Below, piece after piece: positions 55,629 through 64,000 of a stretch of DNA of 64,000 bases. The first letter of the stretch is position 1; every line of letters begins with the position of its first letter. Source of the DNA: Lysinibacillus sphaericus OT4b.31 (GTDB taxonomy: Bacteria; Bacillota; Bacilli; Bacillales_A; Planococcaceae); NCBI RefSeq assembly GCF_000392615.1, contig NZ_KB933398.1:3077039-3141038 (forward strand), read 5' to 3'. The position numbers and the translations under genes were made by a program. The notes under the pieces are model-generated. The model worked only from the letters and a program-made list of their open reading frames with translations. It had not been told where the DNA came from and searched no databases.

Positions 55629-56278
55629 GTTTTACAGTTTTTATATGCATGTCAGATATATAAATATTGAACTAATTTCCGATTGGTACAATACGTACAA
55701 ATTATACAAGAATAGTATAAACATAATTATCTATACCCCTTACAATATCATAGGTTAAAATACCTTTTCAACTAGTATATGGTACTCAAATGATTAGTTA
55801 ATACTATACTTATATTAAAAACCATTACCATATCAAGTTCTTTAGACTCATAAATTAGCTATACACTGTAATCCATTCCCTAGATACAATAAATACTTAT
55901 ACCTATTGTTTAAAACTACTTAATGTATATTTATTAATAAAAAAAGTTTTTTTCTTATAAAGATTTTCCTAAGAAAAATATTTTTTTTCGTTTATCGTTC
56001 CTTTGTACAGTTAATTGTATTTTCAGAACATATGATTTTGCGTTCGGCACTATTGAAATTTTTTCAGTTATAACTCATCTTCGCTCCCACTTCATATTGA
56101 TAGAGGATAAAATTCCCTCTATTCTCACCTTCAACAATTTGATATAAATAAAGTATTATAGTTAATGTTTAATGTTGAAAAACAATAATTTAACATTTTT
56201 ATGGTATACCGCCGTACTTTTCAGGCGTCTGGAAGTTTGAATTTGTTGTAGGAATGGTTTTACTATCACAAGCAGTGC
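55629..56278. other. Long AT-rich gene-free spacer
   Basis: No ORF with a ribosome site and no repeat copy. Near 56205-56240 there is a GC-richer block (TATACCGCCGTACTTTTCAG, then GCGTCTGGAAG) that could be a structured leader of the SLH gene, but it matches no riboswitch I know. Confidence 0.35.
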
Positions 56279-56284
56279 TATAAT
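56276..56284 (+). promoter_or_regulatory. Extended -10 of the SLH gene
   Basis: TGC directly before TATAAT (56279-56284) gives an extended -10, 29 bp before the start codon. No good -35 is seen. Confidence 0.5.
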
Positions 56285-56312
56285 TTACATCTATTTTTTT
56301 GGAGGAAATCAA

Positions 56313-57734
56313 GTGAATACACATCGTTTTTATCAAATGGCAATGGCCGCAACTCTAGCAACAAGCGCTATAGTCATAGCTACTCCAGCATATGCTGCTA
56401 CATCATTCCCCGATATCAATAAATCTACAGAGGAAGGCAAAGCTATTCTTAACTTAGCACAACGCGGTATCATTTCTGGCTACCCAGATGGCACATTCAA
56501 ACCAGCAAATTCGATTACTCGTACACAAGCAGCCAAAATTTTGGCTGGCATTCTACATCTTGATACTGACAATGTGACGAATCCACAATTTAAGGATATT
56601 CAACCTGGCGATGAGAACTATGGAGCGATTGCAGCATTAGCAAATGCAGGCATAATCAGTGGCTCAAATGGCTATTTCTACCCAACTAAAAATATTACAC
56701 GTGGTCAAATGTCAAAAATGATTGTAAAAGGTTTTGATTTACCAATTGCTGACATAACAGATATTCCTTTTACTGATGTCATAGTAGGCAGCGAATACGA
56801 ACCTTATATTCAAACGCTCTATGCCAATCACATAACAAAAGGAACTACACCTACTACATTCGGACCTCAAAACAATGTAAAACGTTCTCAATTGGCTACT
56901 TTTGTTGTTCGTGCTGAAAACACTCTAAACAATACGACTATTTATGCAAACAGCTATAACCAAGATTATATCTTTGCCTCTTACGGTGGCATCGAGCCAG
57001 CAGATGATCTATTCACTTGGGACGAAGAGCAAGATATGACAGAATCTATTACTATTAAGCCTCTAAAAGAAGGAACTGGTAAATTAGTTATTACTGGTTT
57101 TACTGAAGATACCGAGGAATTTATGGATGTCTTTTTCTTAGTTCATGTTAAAAATGTGAATGGAAAATTACAAACAACTTTGGAAGAAGTTCATGAAGCG
57201 GACCATATAGAAAACATGCCTCTAAACTTAGAGGAAAGTGACTTAGATTTCGTACCAACGGAAGTAAGCATTCAAACTGCTGATGGTCAAACCTTGTCTT
57301 CGGCGTTATATGCTTTAGAAACCAAAAATAATGCTACAACTTTATCCATCTTTGAAAACGGACAATATCTTTTGACATTTACCGATGGTACACAACAACA
57401 AACAATGGCTGCCGATGTGGATACGTATGATTTTGTTCGCAGAATCGATCTTTACGAGCTTTCAAATGATTTATCTTTTACAAGCGAAGATTTATCGTTT
57501 GAACCAACAAATGTCGTATTCGAAGATTTAAACGATGGTTCCGATCCAGCATACAAGGTTCCAGTAAAAGCGACAATCGAGGGAAGTACACTGAAAGTTA
57601 CTCCTCTAGCAGAAGGGACAGCCATTTTACATATAACTGGTAAAAATGGCGAAACGACTTATCTGTACATTGAATTTCTAAAAATCGCAGGTAAATGGGC
57701 TGCTTACTACGATATTGACAAAGATGCATATTAA
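56313..57734 (+). CDS. SLH-domain cell-surface protein
   Basis: 473 residues. A signal peptide (about 1-29, ending TPAYA) is followed by three S-layer homology domains: FPDINK..GIISGYPDGTFKP (about 32-75), FKDIQ..GIISGSNGYFYPT (95-140) and FTDV..HITKGTTPTTFGP (155-200). These bind pyruvylated cell-wall polymer. The C-terminal ~270 residues are acidic, beta-rich and not assigned. GTG start, GGAGG seven bases upstream. Similar N-termini occur in Lysinibacillus S-layer proteins, but at this size it is an associated protein rather than the main S-layer subunit. Confidence 0.88.
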   Translation: MNTHRFYQMAMAATLATSAIVIATPAYAATSFPDINKSTEEGKAILNLAQRGIISGYPDGTFKPANSITRTQAAKILAGILHLDTDNVTNPQFKDIQPGDENYGAIAALANAGIISGSNGYFYPTKNITRGQMSKMIVKGFDLPIADITDIPFTDVIVGSEYEPYIQTLYANHITKGTTPTTFGPQNNVKRSQLATFVVRAENTLNNTTIYANSYNQDYIFASYGGIEPADDLFTWDEEQDMTESITIKPLKEGTGKLVITGFTEDTEEFMDVFFLVHVKNVNGKLQTTLEEVHEADHIENMPLNLEESDLDFVPTEVSIQTADGQTLSSALYALETKNNATTLSIFENGQYLLTFTDGTQQQTMAADVDTYDFVRRIDLYELSNDLSFTSEDLSFEPTNVVFEDLNDGSDPAYKVPVKATIEGSTLKVTPLAEGTAILHITGKNGETTYLYIEFLKIAGKWAAYYDIDKDAY

Positions 57735-57751
57735 TAACTTGTAGATTATAA

Positions 57752-57788
57752 AAAATGCCAGAGGAATGTTAATCTTCCTCTGGCATTT
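57752..57788. terminator. Bidirectional terminator overlapping the recO 3' end
   Basis: AAATGCCAGAGGAA pairs with TTCCTCTGGCATTT; the recO stop codon (57769) and last codons lie inside the hairpin. Confidence 0.85.
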
Positions 57789-58563
57789 CTGTATTTGTAC
57801 TAGTTGCTCTCGGTTGTAATTCAGGTGTTCTTTCCAGTTGTTCGATAAATTTCTTTGTCTTAAAGCGAATTCCAGTTTGTTCCTCATAAATCGTTGTTAT
57901 AATTTTTTTGATAAAATATTTAGTTTCCTTCTTCAATTCTAGTTTTCCAATTTGATCAATTGGTACAGAATAAAACATTCGTATAAGCTTTAGTTGCGTA
58001 GGTGTTAAACGAATAATATAGGGATCATGCTGATAACAGCGATGACATAAAAAACCTCCCTGCGCAAAGGAAAAGGCGAATTCACCATCTACCGCACTAC
58101 ACGAGGCACAGGCATGTAAGATAGGTTGCACGCCAGTATAAGGTAGCATTTTCCATTCAACAAACAGCGTAATTGCTTCTGGATCATAGCCATCCTCAAT
58201 GGCCTGTAATGCCTGTAACAGTACTTCAAAAGCAAACGGCTCCGGCTTCCCTTCTTCCACTACACGCTCAACAAGCTCCATTATATAGCTGGCATATGCA
58301 GTCGCCATAATATCCTCACGAATATGGCGCATTGAATTCAAATGTTCTCCTTGTTGCAGTGTTCCCATACCTGTATGGTGTTGTACCATAAACATGCCAT
58401 GTGCGAATGGCTGCGTCACTGCCGCTAACCTACTCGAAGGCTTCTTTGCACCACGTGCCATGGTTGCCACCTTGCCAGCTTCACGCGTTAGTAGCGTGAC
58501 AATTTTGTTGGATTCACCATATGCACGCACCTTTAGAACAATACCTTCCCATTTATATAGCAA
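57769..58563 (-). CDS. recO: DNA repair protein RecO
   Basis: 264 residues. The N-terminal OB fold begins YKWEGIVLKVRAYGESNKIV and continues LLTREAGKVATMARGAKKPS. The C-terminal part has a zinc finger (CASCSAVDGEFAF, CHRCY). RecO helps RecR load RecA at ssDNA gaps. I start it at TTG, nine bases after AAAGGAGG, by comparison with the family; the frame is open 40 codons further but those residues do not belong. It follows era on the same strand, as in Bacillus. Confidence 0.93.
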   Translation of the reverse strand: MLYKWEGIVLKVRAYGESNKIVTLLTREAGKVATMARGAKKPSSRLAAVTQPFAHGMFMVQHHTGMGTLQQGEHLNSMRHIREDIMATAYASYIMELVERVVEEGKPEPFAFEVLLQALQAIEDGYDPEAITLFVEWKMLPYTGVQPILHACASCSAVDGEFAFSFAQGGFLCHRCYQHDPYIIRLTPTQLKLIRMFYSVPIDQIGKLELKKETKYFIKKIITTIYEEQTGIRFKTKKFIEQLERTPELQPRATSTNTEMPEED

Positions 58564-58583
58564 CCAGGTCACCCTCCTTTCCT

Positions 58584-58625
58584 TTAAGTGTATCCATAAG
58601 AAAATAGAGCTCTCCAAAACATCAT
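58584..58625 (-). CDS. Very short ORF in the yqzL position (possible remnant)
   Basis: AAAAGGGG precedes ATGATG and 13 codons (MMFWRALFSYGYT, stop). In B. subtilis the small gene yqzL lies here between era and recO, and its product begins with a similar aromatic W..FS pattern. This may be a truncated yqzL or chance. Confidence 0.25.
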   Translation of the reverse strand: MMFWRALFSYGYT

Positions 58626-58724
58626 TTGGACAGCCCCTTTTCACACTATAATTCATTACACTTAAAAACAGTGTTACGCGCAACTTCTATGGTGATGAGA
58701 GAACTCTACTGAATCTAACAACCG

Positions 58725-59642
58725 TTAATATTCATCATCACGGAAGCCAAAATCACGTAGATGTGTTGATTTATTACGCCAATCCTTTTGCACCTTAACC
58801 CATAGTTCTAGATATACTTTAGAACCGAGAAGCATTTCGATATCTTTACGCGCACGAATACCAACTTCTTTTAATAATGCGCCTCTTTTACCGATGACAA
58901 TCCCTTTTTGTGAATCACGTTCGACGATAATTGTCGCGGCCACATGGATTTTGTCTTCATTTTCTTCATCACGACGTATTTTTTCGATAACCACAGCAAT
59001 CGAATGTGGTATTTCTTCACGAGTTAAATGTAACACTTTTTCTCGAATAAGCTCTGAAATAATAAATCGCTCTGGGTGGTCTGTTACTTGGTCAGCTGGA
59101 TAATATTGCGGACCTTCTGGCAAATATTTCGTTAGTGTAGCCAATAGGTTTTCAACATTATTTCCTTGTAATGCTGAAATCGGCACTATTTCTGCGAAGT
59201 CGTAGCGTTCCTTATAGCTATCTATTATACCCATTAAAGCATCAGGGTGAACCTGATCAATCTTATTAATCACTAGGAATACCGGAGTAGGGTTACCTTC
59301 TAGCAACTCTAAGATGAACTCGTCTCCCTTTCCAAGCTTTTGCTCTGCGTTAACCATGAACATAATTACGTCCACTTCACGCAACGTGTTTTTAGACACC
59401 TTTAACATGAAGTCGCCTAACTTGTGCTTTGGTTTATGAATCCCAGGTGTATCGATAAAAACCATTTGGCTATCGTCTGTTGTTAGTACACCTTGTACTT
59501 TGTTTCGTGTTGTTTGTGGCTTATCACTCATAATGGCAATTTTTTGACCTATTACTCGGTTTAAAAATGTAGACTTCCCTACATTTGGTCGTCCAATAAT
59601 TGAGATAAAGCCTGACTTGTAGCCAGTTTTAGTTTCCAGCAT
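58725..59642 (-). CDS. era: GTPase Era
   Basis: 305 residues. The G domain has G1 GRPNVGKST (about 17-25), G2 QTTRNK, G3 DTPGIHKP and G4 NKID; the C-terminal KH domain includes [20 protein letters not shown]. It binds 16S rRNA and helps 30S assembly. The ATG lies inside the end of cdd (14-bp overlap), with GGAGGA about ten bases upstream. Order cdd-era-recO is as in B. subtilis. Confidence 0.97.
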   Translation of the reverse strand: MLETKTGYKSGFISIIGRPNVGKSTFLNRVIGQKIAIMSDKPQTTRNKVQGVLTTDDSQMVFIDTPGIHKPKHKLGDFMLKVSKNTLREVDVIMFMVNAEQKLGKGDEFILELLEGNPTPVFLVINKIDQVHPDALMGIIDSYKERYDFAEIVPISALQGNNVENLLATLTKYLPEGPQYYPADQVTDHPERFIISELIREKVLHLTREEIPHSIAVVIEKIRRDEENEDKIHVAATIIVERDSQKGIVIGKRGALLKEVGIRARKDIEMLLGSKVYLELWVKVQKDWRNKSTHLRDFGFRDDEY

Positions 59643-60042
59643 TCTCTAAATCCTCCGTTGTGAATGCAAACGGTAGTAATTCGCCAACAGACGTTACCGT
59701 AACATCACCTTTTAAATTTGTTAAATAAACAGGCATAGTTGGCGCGCAAAACTCCATCATCACTTGACGGCAAGCTCCACATGGCGCACAAGGGCCATCT
59801 GTATCAGCGACAATTGCGATTGCTTCAAAATCATAAATACCCTCTGACACTGCTTTAAAAAATGCCGTACGCTCTGCACAATTGGTCATACTATAGCCTG
59901 CATTTTCAATATTACAGCCGTGAATGACATCGCCGTTTATCGTTAAAAGAGCCGCCCCTACTTTAAATTTCGAATATGGAACATACGCCTTTTCACGAGC
60001 TAACTTTGACTCCTCTAATAAAGCATGCATATCAATTGTCAT
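59629..60042 (-). CDS. cdd: Cytidine deaminase
   Basis: 137 residues, the homotetrameric class. [20 protein letters not shown] binds substrate, and the catalytic Glu and zinc ligands are in NCAERTAF and [10 protein letters not shown]. It deaminates cytidine and deoxycytidine to uridine forms for salvage. It overlaps era by 14 bp and is separated from dgkA by 242 bp that hold a strong hairpin, so cdd may start a new transcript. Confidence 0.95.
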   Translation of the reverse strand: MTIDMHALLEESKLAREKAYVPYSKFKVGAALLTINGDVIHGCNIENAGYSMTNCAERTAFFKAVSEGIYDFEAIAIVADTDGPCAPCGACRQVMMEFCAPTMPVYLTNLKGDVTVTSVGELLPFAFTTEDLENAGN

Positions 60043-60225
60043 CTACGCTAATTCTCCTCTACATAAAAATCAATTTCGCCTCGACATAATCGTGGCTGAC
60101 GCTCCGCTTCCAATGGTCTAGTTTTAAATCAGCATAAAGTATGCAACCAGTACTCTATAGCTAACATCCTTATTTTGCATTCTCAAAACGCCATTCTTCG
60201 AAGCTTTTACCAACACAATGTTGGT

Positions 60226-60266
60226 CACACAGGCGAAGCGACGTCCTGTCGCTTCGCCTGTGTTTC
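60226..60266. terminator. Perfect 16-bp hairpin between dgkA and cdd
   Basis: ACACAGGCGAAGCGAC pairs perfectly with GTCGCTTCGCCTGTGT around GTCCT. The T-rich flank is on the plus side, so it acts on the minus-strand operon only as a pausing or processing structure, if at all. Confidence 0.6.
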
Positions 60267-60284
60267 TTTCAATACGGAATGAAG

Positions 60285-60635
60285 TTAAAACCATTTCGGT
60301 ATAAAGATTAGTAAACCGATTATAGCACTGAATACAGCAAATACAAGTACTGCACCTGCTGCAATATCCTTTGCTTGCTTAGCAAGAGGATGTATAGCCG
60401 GTGACGCCAAATCCACCACTCGTTCAATGGCGGTATTTATCATTTCAAGAGCAAACATCAGTGCTATTAATAATAACACAACGTACCATTCTACACGTGA
60501 TAAACCAGTAAAATAGCCAACAATCAAGACAATGCCAGCACTAAGCACATGCGATTGGAAATTTTGCTCCTTACATGCTGTTAGAATACCTTGAAAGGCA
60601 AAGACGAACGAGCGAATATATTTGCGTCCATCCAT
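60285..60635 (-). CDS. dgkA: Undecaprenol/diacylglycerol kinase
   Basis: 116 residues with three membrane helices. The signature EMINTAIERVVDL carries the catalytic Glu and metal ligand. In Firmicutes this small kinase phosphorylates undecaprenol, recycling the cell-wall lipid carrier, rather than diacylglycerol. Its start touches the ybeY stop, so the two are translated together in the phoH-pgpH-ybeY-dgkA run. Confidence 0.95.
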   Translation of the reverse strand: MDGRKYIRSFVFAFQGILTACKEQNFQSHVLSAGIVLIVGYFTGLSRVEWYVVLLLIALMFALEMINTAIERVVDLASPAIHPLAKQAKDIAAGAVLVFAVFSAIIGLLIFIPKWF

Positions 60636-61109
60636 TTAGTCACGTCCTAATCCGTAAGACTGTAAAATTTCATCTTGCTTCCCGAACATCTTTTTTTCAT
60701 CCGCTGGTGCCATATGATCATAGCCAAGTAGATGCAAGAAGCCATGCACCGCTAAAAAGCCTAATTCCCGTTCAAACGTATGACCGTATTCCTCAGCCTG
60801 CTCTTTCGTACGATCTGTTGAAATGATAATATCTCCTAAAATTCGCGGCATCCCTTCAAATGTCACTTCCATTTCGCCCTCGCCTAATTCTTCTAACGCA
60901 AACGAGATAACATCTGTCGGTTGGTCCTTACCACGGTATTCACGATTAATCTCACGAATAGCTTCATTTGTTACAAATGTAACAGATACTTCCGTTTCTG
61001 GTTCAATATTTTCAGTTTTCGCCGCATGCTGTAAAAGCTTCTCAACAAGTTCCATATGTTCCGCTGTTACTTCATTTGTTTCATCTGTAAAATCAATTGT
61101 TAAAATCAT
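60636..61109 (-). CDS. ybeY: Endoribonuclease YbeY (rRNA maturation)
   Basis: 157 residues. The metal motif H-x3-H-x5-H is complete in [11 protein letters not shown], and the preceding [19 protein letters not shown], then LGDIIIST are family hallmarks. It processes 16S rRNA and takes part in ribosome quality control. It lies 8 bp after pgpH and directly before dgkA. Confidence 0.96.
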   Translation of the reverse strand: MILTIDFTDETNEVTAEHMELVEKLLQHAAKTENIEPETEVSVTFVTNEAIREINREYRGKDQPTDVISFALEELGEGEMEVTFEGMPRILGDIIISTDRTKEQAEEYGHTFERELGFLAVHGFLHLLGYDHMAPADEKKMFGKQDEILQSYGLGRD

Positions 61110-61117
61110 AGATCCTC

Positions 61118-63238
61118 CTACTTATCTGCCTTTGGGTATTCGATTCGTGAGTGGAAAATCCCATTCAACGTTTCGCAAAGAACTCTCTCTATACATTTTA
61201 ACTCTTTTATTGAAATATCGCATTCATCAAACTGATTGTCCTGTACACGATCATCAATAATAGCCTTCACTAGCTTGTGAATTTTTTCTGCATTCGGTTC
61301 CTTCATCGAACGAACAGCTGCTTCTACACTATCAGCAACACTAATAACCGCTGCTTCCTTCGTTTGTGGCTTAGGACCTGGATATCGGAACTTCGCTTCA
61401 TCAATGACTTTGCCTTCTTCCTTCGCTTTAAACAGGAAGAACTTTAACAGACTCGTCCCATGATGTTGCAAGGCAATATCAATAATTTCCTGTGGCATTT
61501 TGTAGCGTTTTAACATCTCTGCTCCATCCGTCGTATGCGCAATAATAATTTCAGCACTTGTTTCTGGTGGCATCGAATCATGCGGGTTGATACCGGACAT
61601 TTGATTTTCAATGAAAAAAGATGGTCTTTTCGTTTTTCCGATATCATGATAATAACATCCAACACGCGCAAGTAAGCCATCTGCACCTATTTCTTCACAT
61701 GCAGCCTCAGCTAAGTTTGCAACCATGACACTATGATGATATGTTCCTGGCGTTTCCATTAGTAATTTTTTCAGTAACGGATGATTTGGATTAGACAGTT
61801 CGATTAAACGCAAGGTCGATAATAAGCTAAATGCTGATTCAAAGAATGGCAATAAGCCCATTGTGAGCGCACCAGATAGCAGGGCAGATAATATTGCCGC
61901 GCTAAAGTAAAACAATAGCTCAGAAAATCCATATGACGACTGTGTCATGAGTAAATAAAATGCAATAAAAGCCATATTTACAAGTGAAATGACACCGACT
62001 GCCTGTAAAATATGCGAGCGTTTTTCGACACTACGCATAAAGAATAGACTCGCAAAGCCTCCGAAGATAATATACAGAGTAATTTCCATTTGCATCACGG
62101 ATGAATAACCTTCTTGGAAAATGACGCCTGCTGAAGCGGCTGTCATAACTGTAATCAGTATTGCGGCCCGATCATCAGCCAACAATCGCACTAGCATCGT
62201 TGCTAATGCTGTCGGGAATAAAAATGCTATGGTCACATCAAAACCACTTGCCACTAAGCTAATAAACTTCATTAAGAGAATCGATAAACTATAGACAATT
62301 ACTGTAACCAGTAGTGCATTGCGCTTTTTTTGTTCATCTGCTTCCCAGCGTTCAAATAAAATATACATGAATATTAATTGTAGGAAGGTTAAAATGATTA
62401 GTCCTGCAATGGGCTTGAAAGAAGCTTTATTACTTACCATTCCGAGAAGTTCGAGTTGTCGATAAGCCTCCGTATCAATTATTTGGCCTTCTTGTACGAT
62501 GATTTGTCCTTGCAAAATACGAGTAGGCTCAATGGATTCTTTCGCCTGCTCTATTCTGACTTTTGTTTGCTCCTCGTTTATCGTTTCATTCTCTACAATA
62601 CTTGCACGCCCGATTAAAACGACTGCATTTAATATTTTATCGGGATAGCCTCGCTGCCCACGAATTTTTGTTTCAAGATCATTTTGAGCAGCTAACACAT
62701 TTTCCGTACGAATTGATTTTTGCAAATAATCTTGCACAAGTTTTGATAGCATTGTGCTCGTTCTCTTTAAATCTGTATCGCTTTGTAGTAATAAACTTTC
62801 TAGCTGTCCATCTGTAAAAGTTACTGGCATTTGATCCACATCAATGGATTCTATTTTTTTTTGAAGTTGCGCTACTTGGTCAACTATTGCAACAGGTTCT
62901 TTACTGCTCTCAACATCCTTTTTTACTTCAAGGACATAGTCAAATAAAGACGTCACAATAGCGGCGCGTTGTTTGGCGACGTCCTCTGAAAACTGATAGA
63001 CGGGCGTAACTGCATCTGCTGCTTTTTCTCGCTCTTGTTGTGTCTTAACTGTATCTTCGATTGTTTTAGTAGACCGAACAGTTTCTGGTGCAAGCTGTAA
63101 TGGTTTAAAATCATATGTAACACCTTTAACATTGCCATACATAAATGCAAACTGTAAGGCTCCGGTTAAGATGAGAACGGCAATCAAAAAATAGCGAAAA
63201 CCAATAAGCTCAGTAATTTTTCGAAGTTGTTTCTCCAT
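61118..63238 (-). CDS. pgpH: PgpH-type c-di-AMP phosphodiesterase (7TMR-HD)
   Basis: 706 residues. An N-terminal helix (about 15-35), a ~230-residue extracellular 7TMR-HDED domain ([15 protein letters not shown] onward), seven membrane helices (about 275-455), then a cytoplasmic HD domain with [25 protein letters not shown] and HHGTSLL. It degrades c-di-AMP to pApA, the second messenger of potassium homeostasis. This links it to the kdp system in the same window. GGAGGTG precedes the ATG. A phoH terminator lies upstream. Confidence 0.95.
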   Translation of the reverse strand: MEKQLRKITELIGFRYFLIAVLILTGALQFAFMYGNVKGVTYDFKPLQLAPETVRSTKTIEDTVKTQQEREKAADAVTPVYQFSEDVAKQRAAIVTSLFDYVLEVKKDVESSKEPVAIVDQVAQLQKKIESIDVDQMPVTFTDGQLESLLLQSDTDLKRTSTMLSKLVQDYLQKSIRTENVLAAQNDLETKIRGQRGYPDKILNAVVLIGRASIVENETINEEQTKVRIEQAKESIEPTRILQGQIIVQEGQIIDTEAYRQLELLGMVSNKASFKPIAGLIILTFLQLIFMYILFERWEADEQKKRNALLVTVIVYSLSILLMKFISLVASGFDVTIAFLFPTALATMLVRLLADDRAAILITVMTAASAGVIFQEGYSSVMQMEITLYIIFGGFASLFFMRSVEKRSHILQAVGVISLVNMAFIAFYLLMTQSSYGFSELLFYFSAAILSALLSGALTMGLLPFFESAFSLLSTLRLIELSNPNHPLLKKLLMETPGTYHHSVMVANLAEAACEEIGADGLLARVGCYYHDIGKTKRPSFFIENQMSGINPHDSMPPETSAEIIIAHTTDGAEMLKRYKMPQEIIDIALQHHGTSLLKFFLFKAKEEGKVIDEAKFRYPGPKPQTKEAAVISVADSVEAAVRSMKEPNAEKIHKLVKAIIDDRVQDNQFDECDISIKELKCIERVLCETLNGIFHSRIEYPKADK

Positions 63239-63313
63239 CTGGCACCTCCTCTATCTATGTACTATCATACCAATTCAAAAAACATTTTTCTCGAAAATTG
63301 TATAAGAAAGCAA

Positions 63314-63345
63314 AAAAACAGCTATACATTTTTGCATAGCTGTCA
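63314..63345 (-). terminator. Terminator between phoH and pgpH
   Basis: On the minus strand ACAGCTAT pairs with ATAGCTGT and is followed by TTTTTTTGC. Confidence 0.75.
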
Positions 63346-63480
63346 CATTTTTTTCCAAATTATAACTTAATTCTCTTAGAAAGCATTTGCCTGCTAACAT
63401 GATTTTCCTCTTCGCCTTTCGCGAAAACTTAGGTGTACATACCGCTTCGCTTCCGGTACTAAAAATCGGTGCTACTGTCG

Positions 63481-63672
63481 TGCAGACTTTAGAATTGCGC
63501 TTTTGCGCAATCTTTTAATAACGTTGCACCTGCCGTTTCGTTTTACTTCACTTTCGGTGCAGACTTTAGAATTGCGCTTTTGCGCAATCTTTTAATAACG
63601 TTGCACCTGCCGTTTCGTTTCACTTCACTTTCGGTGCAGACTTTAGAATTGCGCTTTTGCGCAATTCTAAAG
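63481..63672. repeat. 77-bp tandem repeat with internal hairpins at the phoH 3' end
   Basis: Units start at 63481, 63558 and 63635 (TGCAGACTTTAGAATTGCGC), giving a period of 77 bp; the first two are almost identical and the third is cut after the hairpin. Each contains GATTGCGC-type arms around TTTT. In the last, CTTTAGAATTGCGC pairs perfectly with GCGCAATTCTAAAG, and this palindrome includes the phoH stop codon. Confidence 0.85.
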
Positions 63673-64000
63673 TTGCTGTTCTTCGTAGGCTTGAATGATT
63701 TTTGCTACTACTGGGTGGCGAACAACATCGCCTTGCTCTAAAATTTGGAAATAAATCGACTTGACATACTTTAACGTTCGCTCTGCCACGATTAGACCCG
63801 AATCCGTATTTTTTGGTAAGTCGATTTGCGTTTTATCGCCTGTGATGACCATTTTTGAACCGAAGCCTAAACGTGTTAAAAACATCTTCATTTGCGGATG
63901 CGTTGTGTTTTGAGCTTCATCTAATATCACGAAGGCATCGTCCAATGTACGTCCACGCATATAGGCTAAAGGCGCAATTTCGATCGTACCCCGTTCAATA
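63667..64000 (-). CDS. phoH: PhoH-like ATPase, partial (runs off the window)
   Basis: The frame is open to the right edge, so only the C-terminal ~110 residues are seen. They include [18 protein letters not shown] (Walker B), [24 protein letters not shown] and [10 protein letters not shown], all typical of the PhoH/YlaK P-loop domain. The role is an RNA-linked ATPase of poorly known function. It heads the phoH-pgpH-ybeY-dgkA run found in most Firmicutes. Confidence 0.92.
   Translation of the reverse strand, partial: IERGTIEIAPLAYMRGRTLDDAFVILDEAQNTTHPQMKMFLTRLGFGSKMVITGDKTQIDLPKNTDSGLIVAERTLKYVKSIYFQILEQGDVVRHPVVAKIIQAYEEQQL

Noticed and set aside
55629-56312. Riboswitch or small RNA upstream of the SLH gene
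   Set aside because: A GC-richer block exists but fits no known aptamer and has no clear terminator or sequestering stem.
63481-63672. Possible CRISPR-like array
   Set aside because: The 77-bp units are contiguous tandem repeats without unique spacers and no cas genes are present.
1-64000. tRNA, rRNA, tmRNA or signal-recognition RNA genes
   Set aside because: No cloverleaf with TTCGANTC-type arms and no rRNA segments were noticed on either strand by reading.

Overview
The window is low-GC Firmicute DNA, most likely a Lysinibacillus or close Planococcaceae relative. The evidence is strong AGGAGG-type ribosome sites, many TTG/GTG starts, an SLH-domain surface protein, a single-chain glycyl-tRNA synthetase under a T-box, and a gene order matching the Bacillus subtilis yqf chromosomal segment. 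That segment (zur, yqfT, nfo, cshB, vrrA/yqfQ, ispH, yqfO, trmK, cccA, sigA, dnaG, yqfL/ppsR, ccpN, glyS, recO, era, cdd, dgkA, ybeY, yqfF/pgpH, phoH) runs from about 16 kb to the right edge. Accessory blocks are inserted between its members. No rRNA, tRNA or CRISPR array was seen.

Layout. 0-16 kb: a partial Xre regulator, an ECF sigma/anti-sigma pair, a PPP-type phosphatase, ctaB, proC, an esterase, two proteins of unknown function, an anchored thioredoxin, a YhgE/Pip protein, a PCYCGC lipoprotein, an isochorismatase-like hydrolase, serC and a cysteine-rich coat-like protein. 16-21 kb: znuC-znuB-zur with a visible promoter and Zur box, then yqfT, nfo and cshB. 21-31 kb: butanediol dehydrogenase and a complete kdp potassium system (kdpFABC plus one extra small membrane ORF, divergent from kdpDE). 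31-33 kb: vrrA-like and ispH. 33-43 kb: an IS150-group element, the dctBSRP dicarboxylate locus, small genes, signal peptidase, an FMN reductase behind two MhqR-like operators, and a frameshifted DUF2164 gene. 43-64 kb: the housekeeping core, interrupted by an HD-GYP protein and an SLH protein.

The unusual layer is repetitive DNA. A GC-rich dispersed repeat occurs six times, several times joined to transcription-terminator hairpins and to decayed IS1182-type transposase pieces. Two copies carry a 194/197-bp IS231-like miniature element. Both insertions duplicated the same 12-bp target, in opposite orientations relative to the repeat, and a third repeat copy carries a bare duplication of that target, as an excision would leave.

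Two functional links stand out. PgpH (a c-di-AMP phosphodiesterase) and KdpD (which carries the exact SxS-X20-FTAxY c-di-AMP motif) connect nucleotide signalling with potassium uptake. CcpN and PpsR sit together as in the gluconeogenic control locus of B. subtilis.
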